Shown here: piece after piece, positions 50,952 to 59,701 of the stretch | Layout: each line of letters starts with the position of its first letter | Numbering within the stretch: position 1 is the first letter of the stretch | From: Amycolatopsis pretoriensis | GTDB lineage: Bacteria > Actinomycetota > Actinomycetes > Mycobacteriales > Pseudonocardiaceae | NCBI RefSeq assembly: GCF_900107925.1 | Contig: NZ_FNUJ01000019.1 | Location: forward strand, 1-64,000 | Direction: 5' to 3' | DNA length: 64,000 bases | Notes under the pieces: generated by a model | Databases searched by the model: none | Seen by the model: only the letters and a program-made list of their open reading frames with translations | What the model was told of the DNA's origin: nothing | Program-made: the position numbers and the translations under genes

Positions 50952-51626
50952 TCACCCCGCGGCGCTGACCAGCCCGGTCCGGTAGGCCAGCACCACGGCC
51001 TGCACCCGGTCCCGCAGGTCCAGCTTGGTGAGGATCCGCGAAACGTACGTCTTCACCGTCTCGACGCCCAGCACCAGTTCGGCCGCGATCTCGGCGTTCG
51101 ACAGGCCGCCCGCGATCAGCTTCAGCACCTCCAGCTCGCGCGGTGCGAGCCGGTCCAGCGGCCCGCCGGTGGGCGTCACCGGCTGGACGCGGTCGGCGTA
51201 GCGGCCGATCAGCGTCCGGGTCACCGCGGGGGAAAGCAGCGATTCGCCGCGGGCGACCGTGCGGACGCCGTCGGCGAGCTCGTCCAGGGGAGCGTCCTTG
51301 AGCAGGAACCCGCTCGCGCCGGCCCGCAACGCGTCGTAGACGTACTGGCCGACGTTGAACGTCGTGACCACCAGGACCTTCGCGGGCTTCACCGCCTGGG
51401 GACCGGCGACGCGGCGGGTCACCTCGATCCCGTCCAGCAGCGGCAGCTGGATGTCCATCACGACGACGTCGGGGCGCAGCCGGCCGATCTCGGTGAGCGC
51501 GTCGCGGCCGTTTTCGGCCTGCCCCACCACTTCCATGTCTGGCTGGGCGCCCAGCACGGCCACGTACCCCGCGCGGATGAGCTGCTGGTCTTCGCAGATC
51601 AGCACCCGGATCGGGCCGTCGGTCAT
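50952..51626 (-). CDS. NarL/FixJ-family response regulator
   Basis: This 224-aa regulator has a receiver domain (VLICEDQQLIRAGYVAVLG, Asp in VVMDIQLPLLDG, Lys in GFLLKDAP) and LuxR-type HTH (LAPRELEVLKLIAGGLSNAEIAAELVLGVETVKTYVSRIL). ATG at 51626 overlaps the kinase stop by 4 bases. It is the output of the sensor encoded upstream. Confidence 0.93.
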   Translation of the reverse strand: MTDGPIRVLICEDQQLIRAGYVAVLGAQPDMEVVGQAENGRDALTEIGRLRPDVVVMDIQLPLLDGIEVTRRVAGPQAVKPAKVLVVTTFNVGQYVYDALRAGASGFLLKDAPLDELADGVRTVARGESLLSPAVTRTLIGRYADRVQPVTPTGGPLDRLAPRELEVLKLIAGGLSNAEIAAELVLGVETVKTYVSRILTKLDLRDRVQAVVLAYRTGLVSAAG

Positions 51627-52768
51627 CGTCCGCTCCGCACCGGCGGGCCGGCCACGGGGAACTGCGCGCTGACGCGGAACCCGTCCGCCGAAGGCCCGGC
51701 GGCGAACCGGCCGCCGAGCGCGTCGACCCGCTCGCGCAGCCCGGCCAGCCCGCGTCCGCCGGAGCCGAGCTCGCCGGGCTCGGTCGCCGGACCCCGGGTG
51801 GTCACCTCGATTTCGAGGAGGTCGGCACCGTAGCCGACGCGCACGGTCGCGGGCCGCCCGGCGGCGTGCTTGGCGGCGTTGGTCAGCGCTTCCTGCACGA
51901 TCCGGTAGGCGGTGAGCTCGGTTTCCGCGGGGAGCTCGGGGCGTTCGCCCGCTTCGACGAGGTCGACCACGCGGCCCGGTTGCTCGACGAGCCCGGGCAG
52001 GGCGCTCAGACCCGGCGTGCGCGCGCCGGTCGCTTCGAGCACGCCGAGCAGGAACCGGAGTTCGGTGAGCGCCTCGCGGCCCGAGCCGGTGATGGCGGCG
52101 AACACTTCGGGGGCGGTGCCGGGCGGGAGGTACTGCGCGGCGTCGGCCTGGACCACCATGGCCGTCACGTGGTGGGTGACGACGTCGTGCAGTTCACGGG
52201 CGAGCCGCGCGCGTTCGTCCGCCGCCGCGGCACGGGCGGTGAGCCGCCGGCGTTCGGCCTCCTGCCGCCTTCGCTGCCGCACCAAGGCACCCAGCGCCCA
52301 GAACAGGGCCAGCACCACGTAGTAGACGACGTAGGTCAGCAAGTCCGTCGGCGACCCGCGCAAGGCGACCAGGACCGCGAAAGCCACGTACCCCACCGAC
52401 ACTGCCGCGGGCAGCGCGCGGCGGAACCGTTCTTCCCGCGCCCCGGCCGAATAGAGCGCGAAGTACAGGGCGAGGCTGCCGAACGTGGGGGAGTGGGCGA
52501 GGACTTCGTGCGTCCCGAAGCAGAGCGCGATGATCGCGAGGGTGAGCGCGGGCCACCGGCTGCGCACCGCCAGCGGGAGCGTCTGCCCGAGGACCAGCAG
52601 CGCCGCCGCCAAACCGCCGTCGTGCCGGGGCAGATCGCCGAACTGGGCGCCGACCATGGCGAGCTGCGGCACGAACGCGGCGGCGGTGACGGCCGCGGCC
52701 AAGGCCCCGTCCCGGACCTCCGGGGTGACGTTCGCCCAACGGTCGCGCAGACCTCCCGGCTTCGGCAT
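51623..52768 (-). CDS. Sensor histidine kinase (DesK/NarL type)
   Basis: This 381-aa kinase has five to six helices, a short coiled-coil (VRQRRRQEAERRRLTARAAAADERARLARELHDVVTHHV) ending in the phosphoacceptor His of ELHDVV, and an ATPase domain with N-box EALTNAAKHA and G-box SGGRGLAGLRERV. It forms an operon with the response regulator. Signal and targets unknown; such systems often respond to membrane stress or antibiotics. Confidence 0.92.
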   Translation of the reverse strand: MPKPGGLRDRWANVTPEVRDGALAAAVTAAAFVPQLAMVGAQFGDLPRHDGGLAAALLVLGQTLPLAVRSRWPALTLAIIALCFGTHEVLAHSPTFGSLALYFALYSAGAREERFRRALPAAVSVGYVAFAVLVALRGSPTDLLTYVVYYVVLALFWALGALVRQRRRQEAERRRLTARAAAADERARLARELHDVVTHHVTAMVVQADAAQYLPPGTAPEVFAAITGSGREALTELRFLLGVLEATGARTPGLSALPGLVEQPGRVVDLVEAGERPELPAETELTAYRIVQEALTNAAKHAAGRPATVRVGYGADLLEIEVTTRGPATEPGELGSGGRGLAGLRERVDALGGRFAAGPSADGFRVSAQFPVAGPPVRSGR

Positions 52769-52806
52769 GGCCGGGAGCCTAGCGACTCCCGGCCCCGGCC
52801 GGGCCG

Positions 52807-54360
52807 TCAGTGCACGGCGACGTCCGTGCAGTCGAGGTCCCGCTCCGGCAGCCGCCCGGTGTCGAGGAAGCTCACGGTCGCGTTGTCGGCGCAGGCCGAA
52901 CCCTCGTGGTAGACGTAGTGCCCGCCGTTGCCGACGCCGACGAAAGCGGCGCGGTCGCCCAGGATCCGGCGCAGTCCCGTGCCGGAGTCCCACGTCGTGG
53001 CGTGGTCGCGGCGGTTCTGCAGGATCAGCGTGTTGCGCGGGCCGTTGTTCGTCACGGCGACCGGCTTTTCCACCGGCTGCGGCCAGAACGCGCACGGCCA
53101 GATGTTCGCCGGCATGCCCGCGGTCAGCGGCCAGGCCTTGCGGTCGGCGGCGGTCGCCTTCGCGTAGCCGGCGACGTCGTGGGACCACTCGGCGTCCCCG
53201 CAGGTGAGCGCCAGGAACATGGTCGCCTGGTTGTCCGCGGGCACGCCCGGGGCGGCCGGGGAATCGGCGAAAACCTGCTTGAGCACCTGGCCGTCGGCTT
53301 CGGTGAGGTGGCCGTCGGCGAGGTCGGCGGCAGCCTTCCACACCTGGGCGAGCACCGGCAGGGTGTCGTTGTGCAGCAGCAAGGCGTAGGTGACGCCGCG
53401 CAGCAGCGCCCCGTTCACCGACTGCGGCGTGCCGGGCACCGGAGCGGGCTGGTGGTCGAGCCGGTCGGCGAGCGCGAGGTAGGTCCGGGTGACGTCGGCG
53501 GGGGTGGCGCCGAGCCCGAGGGTGGCGTTCTGCGCGGCGGCGACGGCGGCCGCGTCGGGGAACCGTTCGGCCATGCCCTTTCCCCAGCTCTGCGCCTCAC
53601 CGGCCCAGACGTGCGCGGGATCGACGTTGCCTTCGAGGATCACCCGGTCGGCCCGGTCCGGGTAGAGCGCGTTGTAGACGGCGCCGAGGTAGGTGCCGTA
53701 GGACTGGCCCCAGTAGGAGATCTTGGCTTCGCCGAGGGCTTCGCGGACGCGGTCGAGGTCGCGGGCGGTGTTGGCGGTGGTGAAGTAACGCAGGTTGTCC
53801 CCGGCCTTGGCGGCGCACTTTTCGGCGGTGGCGCGGGCGGCCCGGACGTTCGCGTCGATCGAGCCGTCGGCGGCGGGGTAGGGGAAAAGGCCCGCGACAC
53901 CCGGGTTTTCGAGGCCGCAGCTCTGCGGGGTACTCGTCCCGACGCCGCGCGGGTCGAAGCCGATCAGGTCGTAGCCGTCCAGGACGGGCTTGGGCAACGT
54001 CGGCGCCATCGCACTGGGCGTGTCGAGCCCCGGCAACGCGGGACCGCCGGGGTTCAGCAGCAGGACGCCGTGGCGCTTCGCCGGATCGGCGGCGCTCAAC
54101 CGGGAAATGACGACCTCGATCGACGTGCCGTCCGGCCGGCCGTAGTCGAGCGGGACCTTCACCTTCGCGCAGGTGACCCGCGGATCCCGCGTCGTGCCGG
54201 GCGCCGCCGCCGGGCACGGCCCCCAGGCGAGGGCCGCGGCCGGCGGCGGGCCGGCCGGGGTGTCTTCGTCGTCCGCGCTGTCACAAGCGGCCGCGCCGAA
54301 GACGGTCAGCGTGGTGACCGCCACGGCCGCGGTGAATAGCCGGCCCCGTGTCTTGTGCAT
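52807..54360 (-). CDS. Secreted alpha/beta-hydrolase peptidase (tripeptidyl aminopeptidase-like)
   Basis: This 517-aa protein has a lipoprotein-like leader (VTTLTVFGAAAC), the S33 pattern KVPLDYGRPDGTSIEVVISRL, LLNPGGP, the nucleophile elbow SYWGQSYGTYLGAVYN, and a C-terminal NRRDHATTWDSGTGLRRIL with acid and a following GHYVYHEGSACAD carrying His. It matches Streptomyces SlpD/SlpE-like and Tap-type peptidases that trim secreted proteins or act on peptides. It stands alone; no linked protease inhibitor is seen. Confidence 0.88.
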   Translation of the reverse strand: MHKTRGRLFTAAVAVTTLTVFGAAACDSADDEDTPAGPPPAAALAWGPCPAAAPGTTRDPRVTCAKVKVPLDYGRPDGTSIEVVISRLSAADPAKRHGVLLLNPGGPALPGLDTPSAMAPTLPKPVLDGYDLIGFDPRGVGTSTPQSCGLENPGVAGLFPYPAADGSIDANVRAARATAEKCAAKAGDNLRYFTTANTARDLDRVREALGEAKISYWGQSYGTYLGAVYNALYPDRADRVILEGNVDPAHVWAGEAQSWGKGMAERFPDAAAVAAAQNATLGLGATPADVTRTYLALADRLDHQPAPVPGTPQSVNGALLRGVTYALLLHNDTLPVLAQVWKAAADLADGHLTEADGQVLKQVFADSPAAPGVPADNQATMFLALTCGDAEWSHDVAGYAKATAADRKAWPLTAGMPANIWPCAFWPQPVEKPVAVTNNGPRNTLILQNRRDHATTWDSGTGLRRILGDRAAFVGVGNGGHYVYHEGSACADNATVSFLDTGRLPERDLDCTDVAVH

Positions 54361-54505
54361 GGTGCTCGCCCTCCGATTTCCGGCACCGGCGGGCGTTTCC
54401 GCTCCGCCGGCGCGTTGACGGCGACGAAGCTATCGGGACCGGGAGGGCGAAGGCGTCACCCCGGAGCGAGCAGAACGGGTAGCTCGCCCGGGGGACAACC
54501 GCGCC

Positions 54506-55870
54506 TCAGGAGGCGCTGCAGCTGACGCTGGGCCAGTTGCGGTTTCCGTTGTGCATGATGGTGACGCCCCAGTTGTTGCCGTTCCCGTTGGGCGTCGCGA
54601 CCAGCACCTGGCTGCTGGGCCAGGTCGCGTTGACGTTCCAGGTGGCGCTGATCCGCGCGGGACTCGGCACGGTCATGGTGACCGTCCACGAACTGGCGCC
54701 GCTGACCGAGACGTTGAGGTTGTACCGGTCGCTCCACGACTGCCCGGCCGACAGCGACGCGGTGCAGCTCCCGCCGCCCGGTGTGGTCGGAGTCGTCGGT
54801 GTCGTCGTCGGATTCGTCGGTGTGGTGGTGGGTGTCGTGGTCGTCCCGCCGCCGGAGTTGAGGACGTTGAGCACCGAGTTGTAGGCGGCCTTCTTGTTCC
54901 CGTTGCCGTCGAACAGCAGCGGGCTCTCGCTGGAGCGCCAGGAGTCGCTGTCCCGCACGCCCCACACGGTGATGCCCACGCAGCGCGCGACGTTCATGCA
55001 CGCCTGCGTCAGCGCCGCGTACTGCGACGTGGACGCGTTCGTGACGTCGACCTCGGTGAGTGCGACGTCGACGCCGAGTGCGGCGAAGCTGGAGATCGTC
55101 GTCTGCAGGTTGCTCGGGACGGAGCTGCCGCCGGTGAAGTGGGCCTGCAGGCCGACGCAGTCGATCGGGACGCCGCGGGACTTGAAGTCCCGCACCATGT
55201 TGTAGACGCCCTGGGTCTTGCCGTAGTTCCAGTTGTCGATGTTGTAGTCGTTGTAGCAGAGCTTGGTCGACGGGTCGGCCGCGCGGGCGGTCTTGAAGGC
55301 GACTTCGATCCAGTCGTTGCCGGTGCTCTGCAGGTTGGACGAGCGGCGGCTGCCGTCTTCGTTGAACGCCTCGTTGACCACGTCCCAGTAGGCGAGTTTG
55401 CCTTGGTAGTGGGCCATCACCTTCTGGATGTGGTTGATCATGGCGTTGCGCAGGGAGCTGCCGCCCATGTTCTGCATCCAGCCGGGTTGCTGGGCGTGCC
55501 AGGCGAGGGTGTGGCCGCGGACCTGGGCGCCGTGCCCGACCGCCCAGTTGTAGATCTGGTCGCCCGAGGAGAAGTTGAACTGGTTCTGGTTGGGCTCGGT
55601 CGCGTCCGGCTTCATCTCGTTCTCGGGCGTGACCATGTTGAATTCGCGCGCGGCGATCGTGGTGTAGGCCGAGTTGCCGAGTTTGCTCGCGGCGATCGCG
55701 GTGCCGAAGTACCGCCCCGACTGCGCGGCGGCCGCCCCGAGGGTGCTGGCGGCGGCATCGGCGCCAGGGGCGGTTACCAGGACGGCGGCCGTCGCGGCGA
55801 CGGTGGCCACTCCGGCCAGGGCCCGGGTGGCGGGTGATCGCCACCATCTGCTGCGCGAACTTCCTGCCAT
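54506..55870 (-). CDS. Secreted GH10 endo-beta-1,4-xylanase with CBM2
   Basis: This 454-aa protein has an Arg/Trp-rich Tat-like signal (MAGSSRSRWWRSPATRALAGVA), a GH10 barrel (about 50-345) with acid/base Glu in WDVVNEAFNED and nucleophile Glu in VALTEVDVTN, a Thr/Pro linker of about 25 residues, and a C-terminal CBM2 (CTASLSAGQSWSDRYNLNVSV...WPSVSCSAS) that binds cellulose or xylan. Start ATG 55870 (GAGGAG upstream). It degrades xylan outside the cell and complements the arabinofuranosidase. Confidence 0.93.
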   Translation of the reverse strand: MAGSSRSRWWRSPATRALAGVATVAATAAVLVTAPGADAAASTLGAAAAQSGRYFGTAIAASKLGNSAYTTIAAREFNMVTPENEMKPDATEPNQNQFNFSSGDQIYNWAVGHGAQVRGHTLAWHAQQPGWMQNMGGSSLRNAMINHIQKVMAHYQGKLAYWDVVNEAFNEDGSRRSSNLQSTGNDWIEVAFKTARAADPSTKLCYNDYNIDNWNYGKTQGVYNMVRDFKSRGVPIDCVGLQAHFTGGSSVPSNLQTTISSFAALGVDVALTEVDVTNASTSQYAALTQACMNVARCVGITVWGVRDSDSWRSSESPLLFDGNGNKKAAYNSVLNVLNSGGGTTTTPTTTPTNPTTTPTTPTTPGGGSCTASLSAGQSWSDRYNLNVSVSGASSWTVTMTVPSPARISATWNVNATWPSSQVLVATPNGNGNNWGVTIMHNGNRNWPSVSCSAS

Positions 55871-55951
55871 GGGTGGTCTCCTCAACGGCACGCATCGACG
55901 ATGTTGCTTACCGTCAGCAGAAGAACACGGTCCCTCGTCGCGCCGCAAAGA

Positions 55952-55968
55952 GTTTCGATCGACTTTCG
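55952..55968. promoter_or_regulatory. Tandem TTTCGA half-sites upstream of the xylanase
   Basis: TTTCGA repeats at 55952-55957 and 55963-55968 (11-base spacing), about 90 bases before the xylanase ATG and close to the convergent regulator's end. It could be an activator or repressor box; family not known. Confidence 0.35.
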
Positions 55969-56008
55969 AACCCACGTACCCGAGCGGACGGCTCGGCAAG
56001 TGCCGCCC

Positions 56009-57019
56009 TTACCGGCGCCGCGCGTCGTCCAGGCGACGAGCCTCGGCCGCCTGCTCGAACGGTGTGTCGCCCGCCGGGTGGCGGTCGCCCAGGCCGGCGA
56101 ACAACTCGGCCACCTTGACGGAGTCGTGGTGGGACGCGCGTTCGGCCAGCGCGGGGTCCGTGGCGGCCAGCACCTGGCGGAACCGGAGTTCGGCGAGGGG
56201 GCCGAGCCGGTCGTAGATCTGGAGGAACACCTTCTGGGCCCCGTCGCGGGCCCAGCCGGCGGGCAGCAGGCCGGCGGGCAGGTCGGGGTCGGTCTCCGGG
56301 AACCGGCGCCAGTCCACCCGCAGCTCGGTGCGCGTGCGCAACGCCTGCGCCGGGCTGATCAGGCCGGCGTCGAGGCCGGTGAGCACCTGTTCGTAGCGCT
56401 CGACGAAACTCTCGTACTCGGCGGCGAGGGGGCCGAGGTCGAACGCCGTGACCGCCGGCGCCGGTCCGGGGACCTCGGTGGCGCGGAAGACCGTGGCGCT
56501 GCCGAGGCCGAGTTCGTCCAGCGCCGTCAGCGCCGGGGCGGCGAGGTCGTGCGGGCTGATCCACACGCCGTCGTAGAGCGCGGCGAACCGCAGGACCCGC
56601 AGCCGCGAGCGCAGCGCGGTGCGCAGCCCGCGATCCTGCTCCGGCACGGAGAAGGTGACCACCGTCCACTGCCCGTCCCACTCGGGCGCGGTCGTGCCGA
56701 AGGTCAGCATCCGGTGCGTGCGCTCGATGATCACCTCGGACGTGCGGGCGGGGATGCCGTACGCCGTCGTCCGCCCGCTGCGCGACACGGTGAGCAGGCC
56801 GCGGGCCGCCAGCCGGCGGATCGCCGCCCGGGCGCTCGCCGGGCTGATGTCGAACTCGCCGAGCAGCTCGACCAGCGCGGCCGACGGGATGTGCTCGTCG
56901 CGCCAGTACCAGAAGTCGCCGAGCAAGGACGTCAGCAGCAGCTGCGGTTCGGCTCCCTGCTGTGCGCGGGGCAGCGGGCCCGTCATCGCGCGCTCACCGC
57001 CGGTGTCCATGGCCTCCAT
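56009..57019 (-). CDS. PaaX-family transcriptional regulator
   Basis: This 336-aa protein has the PaaX layout: N-terminal winged helix (LLLTSLLGDFWYWRDEHIPSAALVELLGEFDISPASARAAIRRLAARGLL), a central PaaX domain (WDGQWTVVTFSVPEQDRGLRTALRSRLRVLRFAALYDGVWISPHD), and a C-terminal helical domain. PaaX-type repressors respond to aryl- or acyl-CoA compounds. Several starts are possible (57019, 57010, 56986); none has a good ribosome site. It diverges from the ABC/CoA operon and is its likely repressor. Confidence 0.85.
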   Translation of the reverse strand: MEAMDTGGERAMTGPLPRAQQGAEPQLLLTSLLGDFWYWRDEHIPSAALVELLGEFDISPASARAAIRRLAARGLLTVSRSGRTTAYGIPARTSEVIIERTHRMLTFGTTAPEWDGQWTVVTFSVPEQDRGLRTALRSRLRVLRFAALYDGVWISPHDLAAPALTALDELGLGSATVFRATEVPGPAPAVTAFDLGPLAAEYESFVERYEQVLTGLDAGLISPAQALRTRTELRVDWRRFPETDPDLPAGLLPAGWARDGAQKVFLQIYDRLGPLAELRFRQVLAATDPALAERASHHDSVKVAELFAGLGDRHPAGDTPFEQAAEARRLDDARRR

Positions 57020-57129
57020 GGTGGCAGTGCGGTCCGGCCGGGCGCATCGAGGGGTTGAATCACGCGACACATCATGCGACGATCGGCACCCGATTAGCAA
57101 CCTATTGCCTTCCGCAGGAAGTAACCGAC

Positions 57130-58047
57130 ATGGGTTTCTCACTTCGCCAATGGCGTCGAAGCACGCTCGCCGCGGTCGCCGCGGGACTCGCGCTGGCCGG
57201 GTGCACGGTCGACGACGGCGCGGCCTCCGCCCCCACGGCCGCGGCTCTCACGACCGACCAGGCCCTGCACGACCAGCTGCCGCAGGCGGTCAAGGACTCG
57301 GGTGTCCTCCGGTTCGCCGGCGACTCGCACCCGCCCTACCGCACCGTCGGCCCGGACGGCAAGACGGTGACCGGCATCGACCACGACTTCCAGCAGGCGC
57401 TCGGCCAGCTCTTGGGCGTGCGCACCGAAACCACGATCGTCAGCGGGCTGCCGGCCGCGCTGCAGGGCATGCTCAGCGGCCGCTACGAGGCCTTCAACGG
57501 GCCGGTCAAGGTCACCGCCGAACGCGAGAAGCAGTTCGACACCGTCACCTGGATGACCACCCGCACCGCCTACGTGATCCCGGAAGGGTCCGCCGCCGGG
57601 ATCGCGAAGACGGACGACCTGTGCGGCAAGCGCGTCGCCGTGGTCACCGCCAGCGTCGTCGAGGAGCAGCTCGCCAAGCTGTCCGCGTTCTGCGAACGTT
57701 CGCGCAAGACCGCCGTGCAGGTGGTCGGGCTCGACGACACGAACGCCACCCTGCTGGCCGCGAAGTCCGGCCGCGCCGAGGCCGCCGGCATGACCCAGGC
57801 CGCCGCGATCGACGTGACCACCCAGCAGAAGGGGCAGTACGCCTACGTCACGCAGACCGAGGAACAGGGCGCCACCAAGGACAACCTCGCGCTCTACACG
57901 CCGAAGGCCGGCAAGCTCGGCCCGGTCCTGCAGAAGGCGTTCGAGGAGCTGTTCCGCAACGGCACCTACGCGCGGATCATGCAGCAGTGGGGGCTGGAGG
58001 ACGTCACGGTCCCGGCGCCGATCTTCGACGCGGCGTCGGCGAAATGA
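57130..58047 (+). CDS. Polar amino-acid-type ABC substrate-binding lipoprotein
   Basis: This 305-aa family 3 binding protein has a lipobox (LALAGC), the ligand fold (GVLRFAGDSHPPYRTVGPDGKTVTGIDHDFQQALGQLLGV) and the second lobe DDLCGKRVAVVTASVVEEQL. The pattern matches binding proteins for amino acids, opines or amino-acid derivatives. It starts an operon: its stop overlaps the permease ATG by 4 bases. The ligand is predicted to feed the CoA pathway downstream, perhaps a hydroxy- or amino-acid. Confidence 0.88.
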   Translation: MGFSLRQWRRSTLAAVAAGLALAGCTVDDGAASAPTAAALTTDQALHDQLPQAVKDSGVLRFAGDSHPPYRTVGPDGKTVTGIDHDFQQALGQLLGVRTETTIVSGLPAALQGMLSGRYEAFNGPVKVTAEREKQFDTVTWMTTRTAYVIPEGSAAGIAKTDDLCGKRVAVVTASVVEEQLAKLSAFCERSRKTAVQVVGLDDTNATLLAAKSGRAEAAGMTQAAAIDVTTQQKGQYAYVTQTEEQGATKDNLALYTPKAGKLGPVLQKAFEELFRNGTYARIMQQWGLEDVTVPAPIFDAASAK

Positions 58048-58919
58048 CCGCCGTGTCCACTGTGGAGGAACCGGCGGCGGTCCGCGACGACGTCGCCGGC
58101 GCCCGCGGCCGGTTCCGCCCGCTGCGCTGGCTGTTCGTGCTCGTGCTGGTGGTGCTGGCCGCGCAGCTGGTCGTCTTCCTGGCCGGCAACTCCCGGTTCC
58201 AGTGGGACGTCGTCGCGAAGTACCTGTTCGAAAAGAGCGTCCTGGCGGGCCTGGGCACCACGGTGCTGCTCGCGGTCGCGGCGATGGTCCTCGGCTCGCT
58301 CGCCGGCGGGGTGGTCGCGGCGATGCAGCTGAGCGGGTTCGGGCCCGCCCGGTGGGTCGCGACGCTCTGGGTCGGGCTCTTCCGCGGCATCCCGCCGCTG
58401 GTGCAGCTGATCTTCTGGTTCAACCTCGCCTACCTGCTGCCCAGGCTGTCGCTCGGCGTCCCGTTCGGCCCGGTCTTCGGGACGTGGGACGCCAACAGCG
58501 TCATCACGCCGCTGACCGCCGCGGTGCTCGGCCTGTCGCTCGTGGAATCGGCCTACCTGGCGGAGATCTTCCGCGCCGGGGTGTCGTCGGTCGACCCCGG
58601 CCAGCGCGACGCGGCCCGCGCGATGGGCTACCCGCCGGGCCAGACGCTGCTGCGGATCGTGCTGCCGCAGGCGATGCGGGTGATCATCCCGCCCGCGGGC
58701 AGCCAGTTCATCAACGTGCTCAAGGGCACCGCGCTCGTGTCGGTCATCGCGATGTCGGACCTGCTGCACTCGGTGCAGGTCGTCTACAACCGCACCTACG
58801 AGATCGTGCCGATGCTGCTGGTCGCCTGCTTCTGGTACCTCGTCGTGGTCACCGCCCTGACGGCCGGGCAACGCCGGCTGGAGCGCCGGTTCTCCCGCGG
58901 CCACCGGAGCGCCCGATGA
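58044..58919 (+). CDS. Amino-acid ABC transporter permease (HisM/GlnP type)
   Basis: This 291-aa permease has five helices and the family EAA-like loop VDPGQRDAARAMGYPPGQTLLRIVLPQAMRVIIPP. The N-terminus has an extra 30-residue cytoplasmic extension and a helix (WLFVLVLVVLAAQLVVFLAG). A single permease likely works as a homodimer. The stop overlaps the ATPase ATG by 4 bases. Confidence 0.9.
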   Translation: MTAVSTVEEPAAVRDDVAGARGRFRPLRWLFVLVLVVLAAQLVVFLAGNSRFQWDVVAKYLFEKSVLAGLGTTVLLAVAAMVLGSLAGGVVAAMQLSGFGPARWVATLWVGLFRGIPPLVQLIFWFNLAYLLPRLSLGVPFGPVFGTWDANSVITPLTAAVLGLSLVESAYLAEIFRAGVSSVDPGQRDAARAMGYPPGQTLLRIVLPQAMRVIIPPAGSQFINVLKGTALVSVIAMSDLLHSVQVVYNRTYEIVPMLLVACFWYLVVVTALTAGQRRLERRFSRGHRSAR

Positions 58920-59701
58920 GCGCGCCGGTGCTGCGGATCAGCGACGTCCGCAAGGAGTTCGGCGCGGTGACCGCGCTGGGCGGGGTCAGCCTCGACGTGC
59001 ACGAGGGCGAGGCGGTCGTGGTGATCGGGCCGTCCGGGTCGGGCAAGTCGACGCTCGTGCGCTGCGCCCACCAGCTCGAACCGATCGACGGCGGCGCGAT
59101 GTACCTCGACGGCGAGCTGCTGGGCCACCGCCGCTCGCCGGCCGGCCTGCGGCCGCTGACCGAGCGGCGGATCGCCGCCCAGCGGCGCCGGATGAGCATG
59201 GTCTTCCAGCAGTTCAACCTGTTCCCGCAGTTCACCGTGCTGCGCAACGTGACCGATGCGGCCGTCCGCGTGCACGGCCGCGATCGGTCCACTGTGGAGC
59301 GAGAGGCGCGGGAACTGCTGGAGCGCATCGGCCTGGCCGGGCGGGAGGACCACTACCCGCGCCAGCTGTCGGGCGGGCAGCAGCAGCGCGTCGCCATCGC
59401 CCGCGCGGTGCTGGTCCGGCCGCGGATCATGCTGTTCGACGAACCGACCAGCGCCCTCGACCCGGAGCTGGTCGACGAGGTCCTGGCCGTGCTCCGGAGC
59501 CTCGCCGCGGCGGGCACGACGATGGTCGTGGTCACCCACGAAATGACCTTCGCCCGCGAGGTGGCCGACCGGTGCGTGTTCATGGAAGCGGGCCGGATCG
59601 TCGAGGAGGGCCCGCCCGCCGAGCTGTTCACCCGGCCGCGGACCGACCGGCTGCGTGCCTTCCTGTCCCGCCATCTGTCCGAAAAGGAGGGTGTTTCGTG
59701 A
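58916..59701 (+). CDS. Amino-acid ABC transporter ATP-binding protein (GlnQ type)
   Basis: This 261-aa ATPase has Walker A GPSGSGKST, Q-loop VFQQFNLFPQ, signature LSGGQQQRVAIARAV, Walker B IMLFDEPTSALDPE and switch VTHEM. It completes an importer with the two preceding genes. An insert near GHRRSPAGLRPLTERRIAAQ is slightly longer than usual. Overlaps the next GTG by 4 bases. Confidence 0.92.
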   Translation: MSAPVLRISDVRKEFGAVTALGGVSLDVHEGEAVVVIGPSGSGKSTLVRCAHQLEPIDGGAMYLDGELLGHRRSPAGLRPLTERRIAAQRRRMSMVFQQFNLFPQFTVLRNVTDAAVRVHGRDRSTVEREARELLERIGLAGREDHYPRQLSGGQQQRVAIARAVLVRPRIMLFDEPTSALDPELVDEVLAVLRSLAAAGTTMVVVTHEMTFAREVADRCVFMEAGRIVEEGPPAELFTRPRTDRLRAFLSRHLSEKEGVS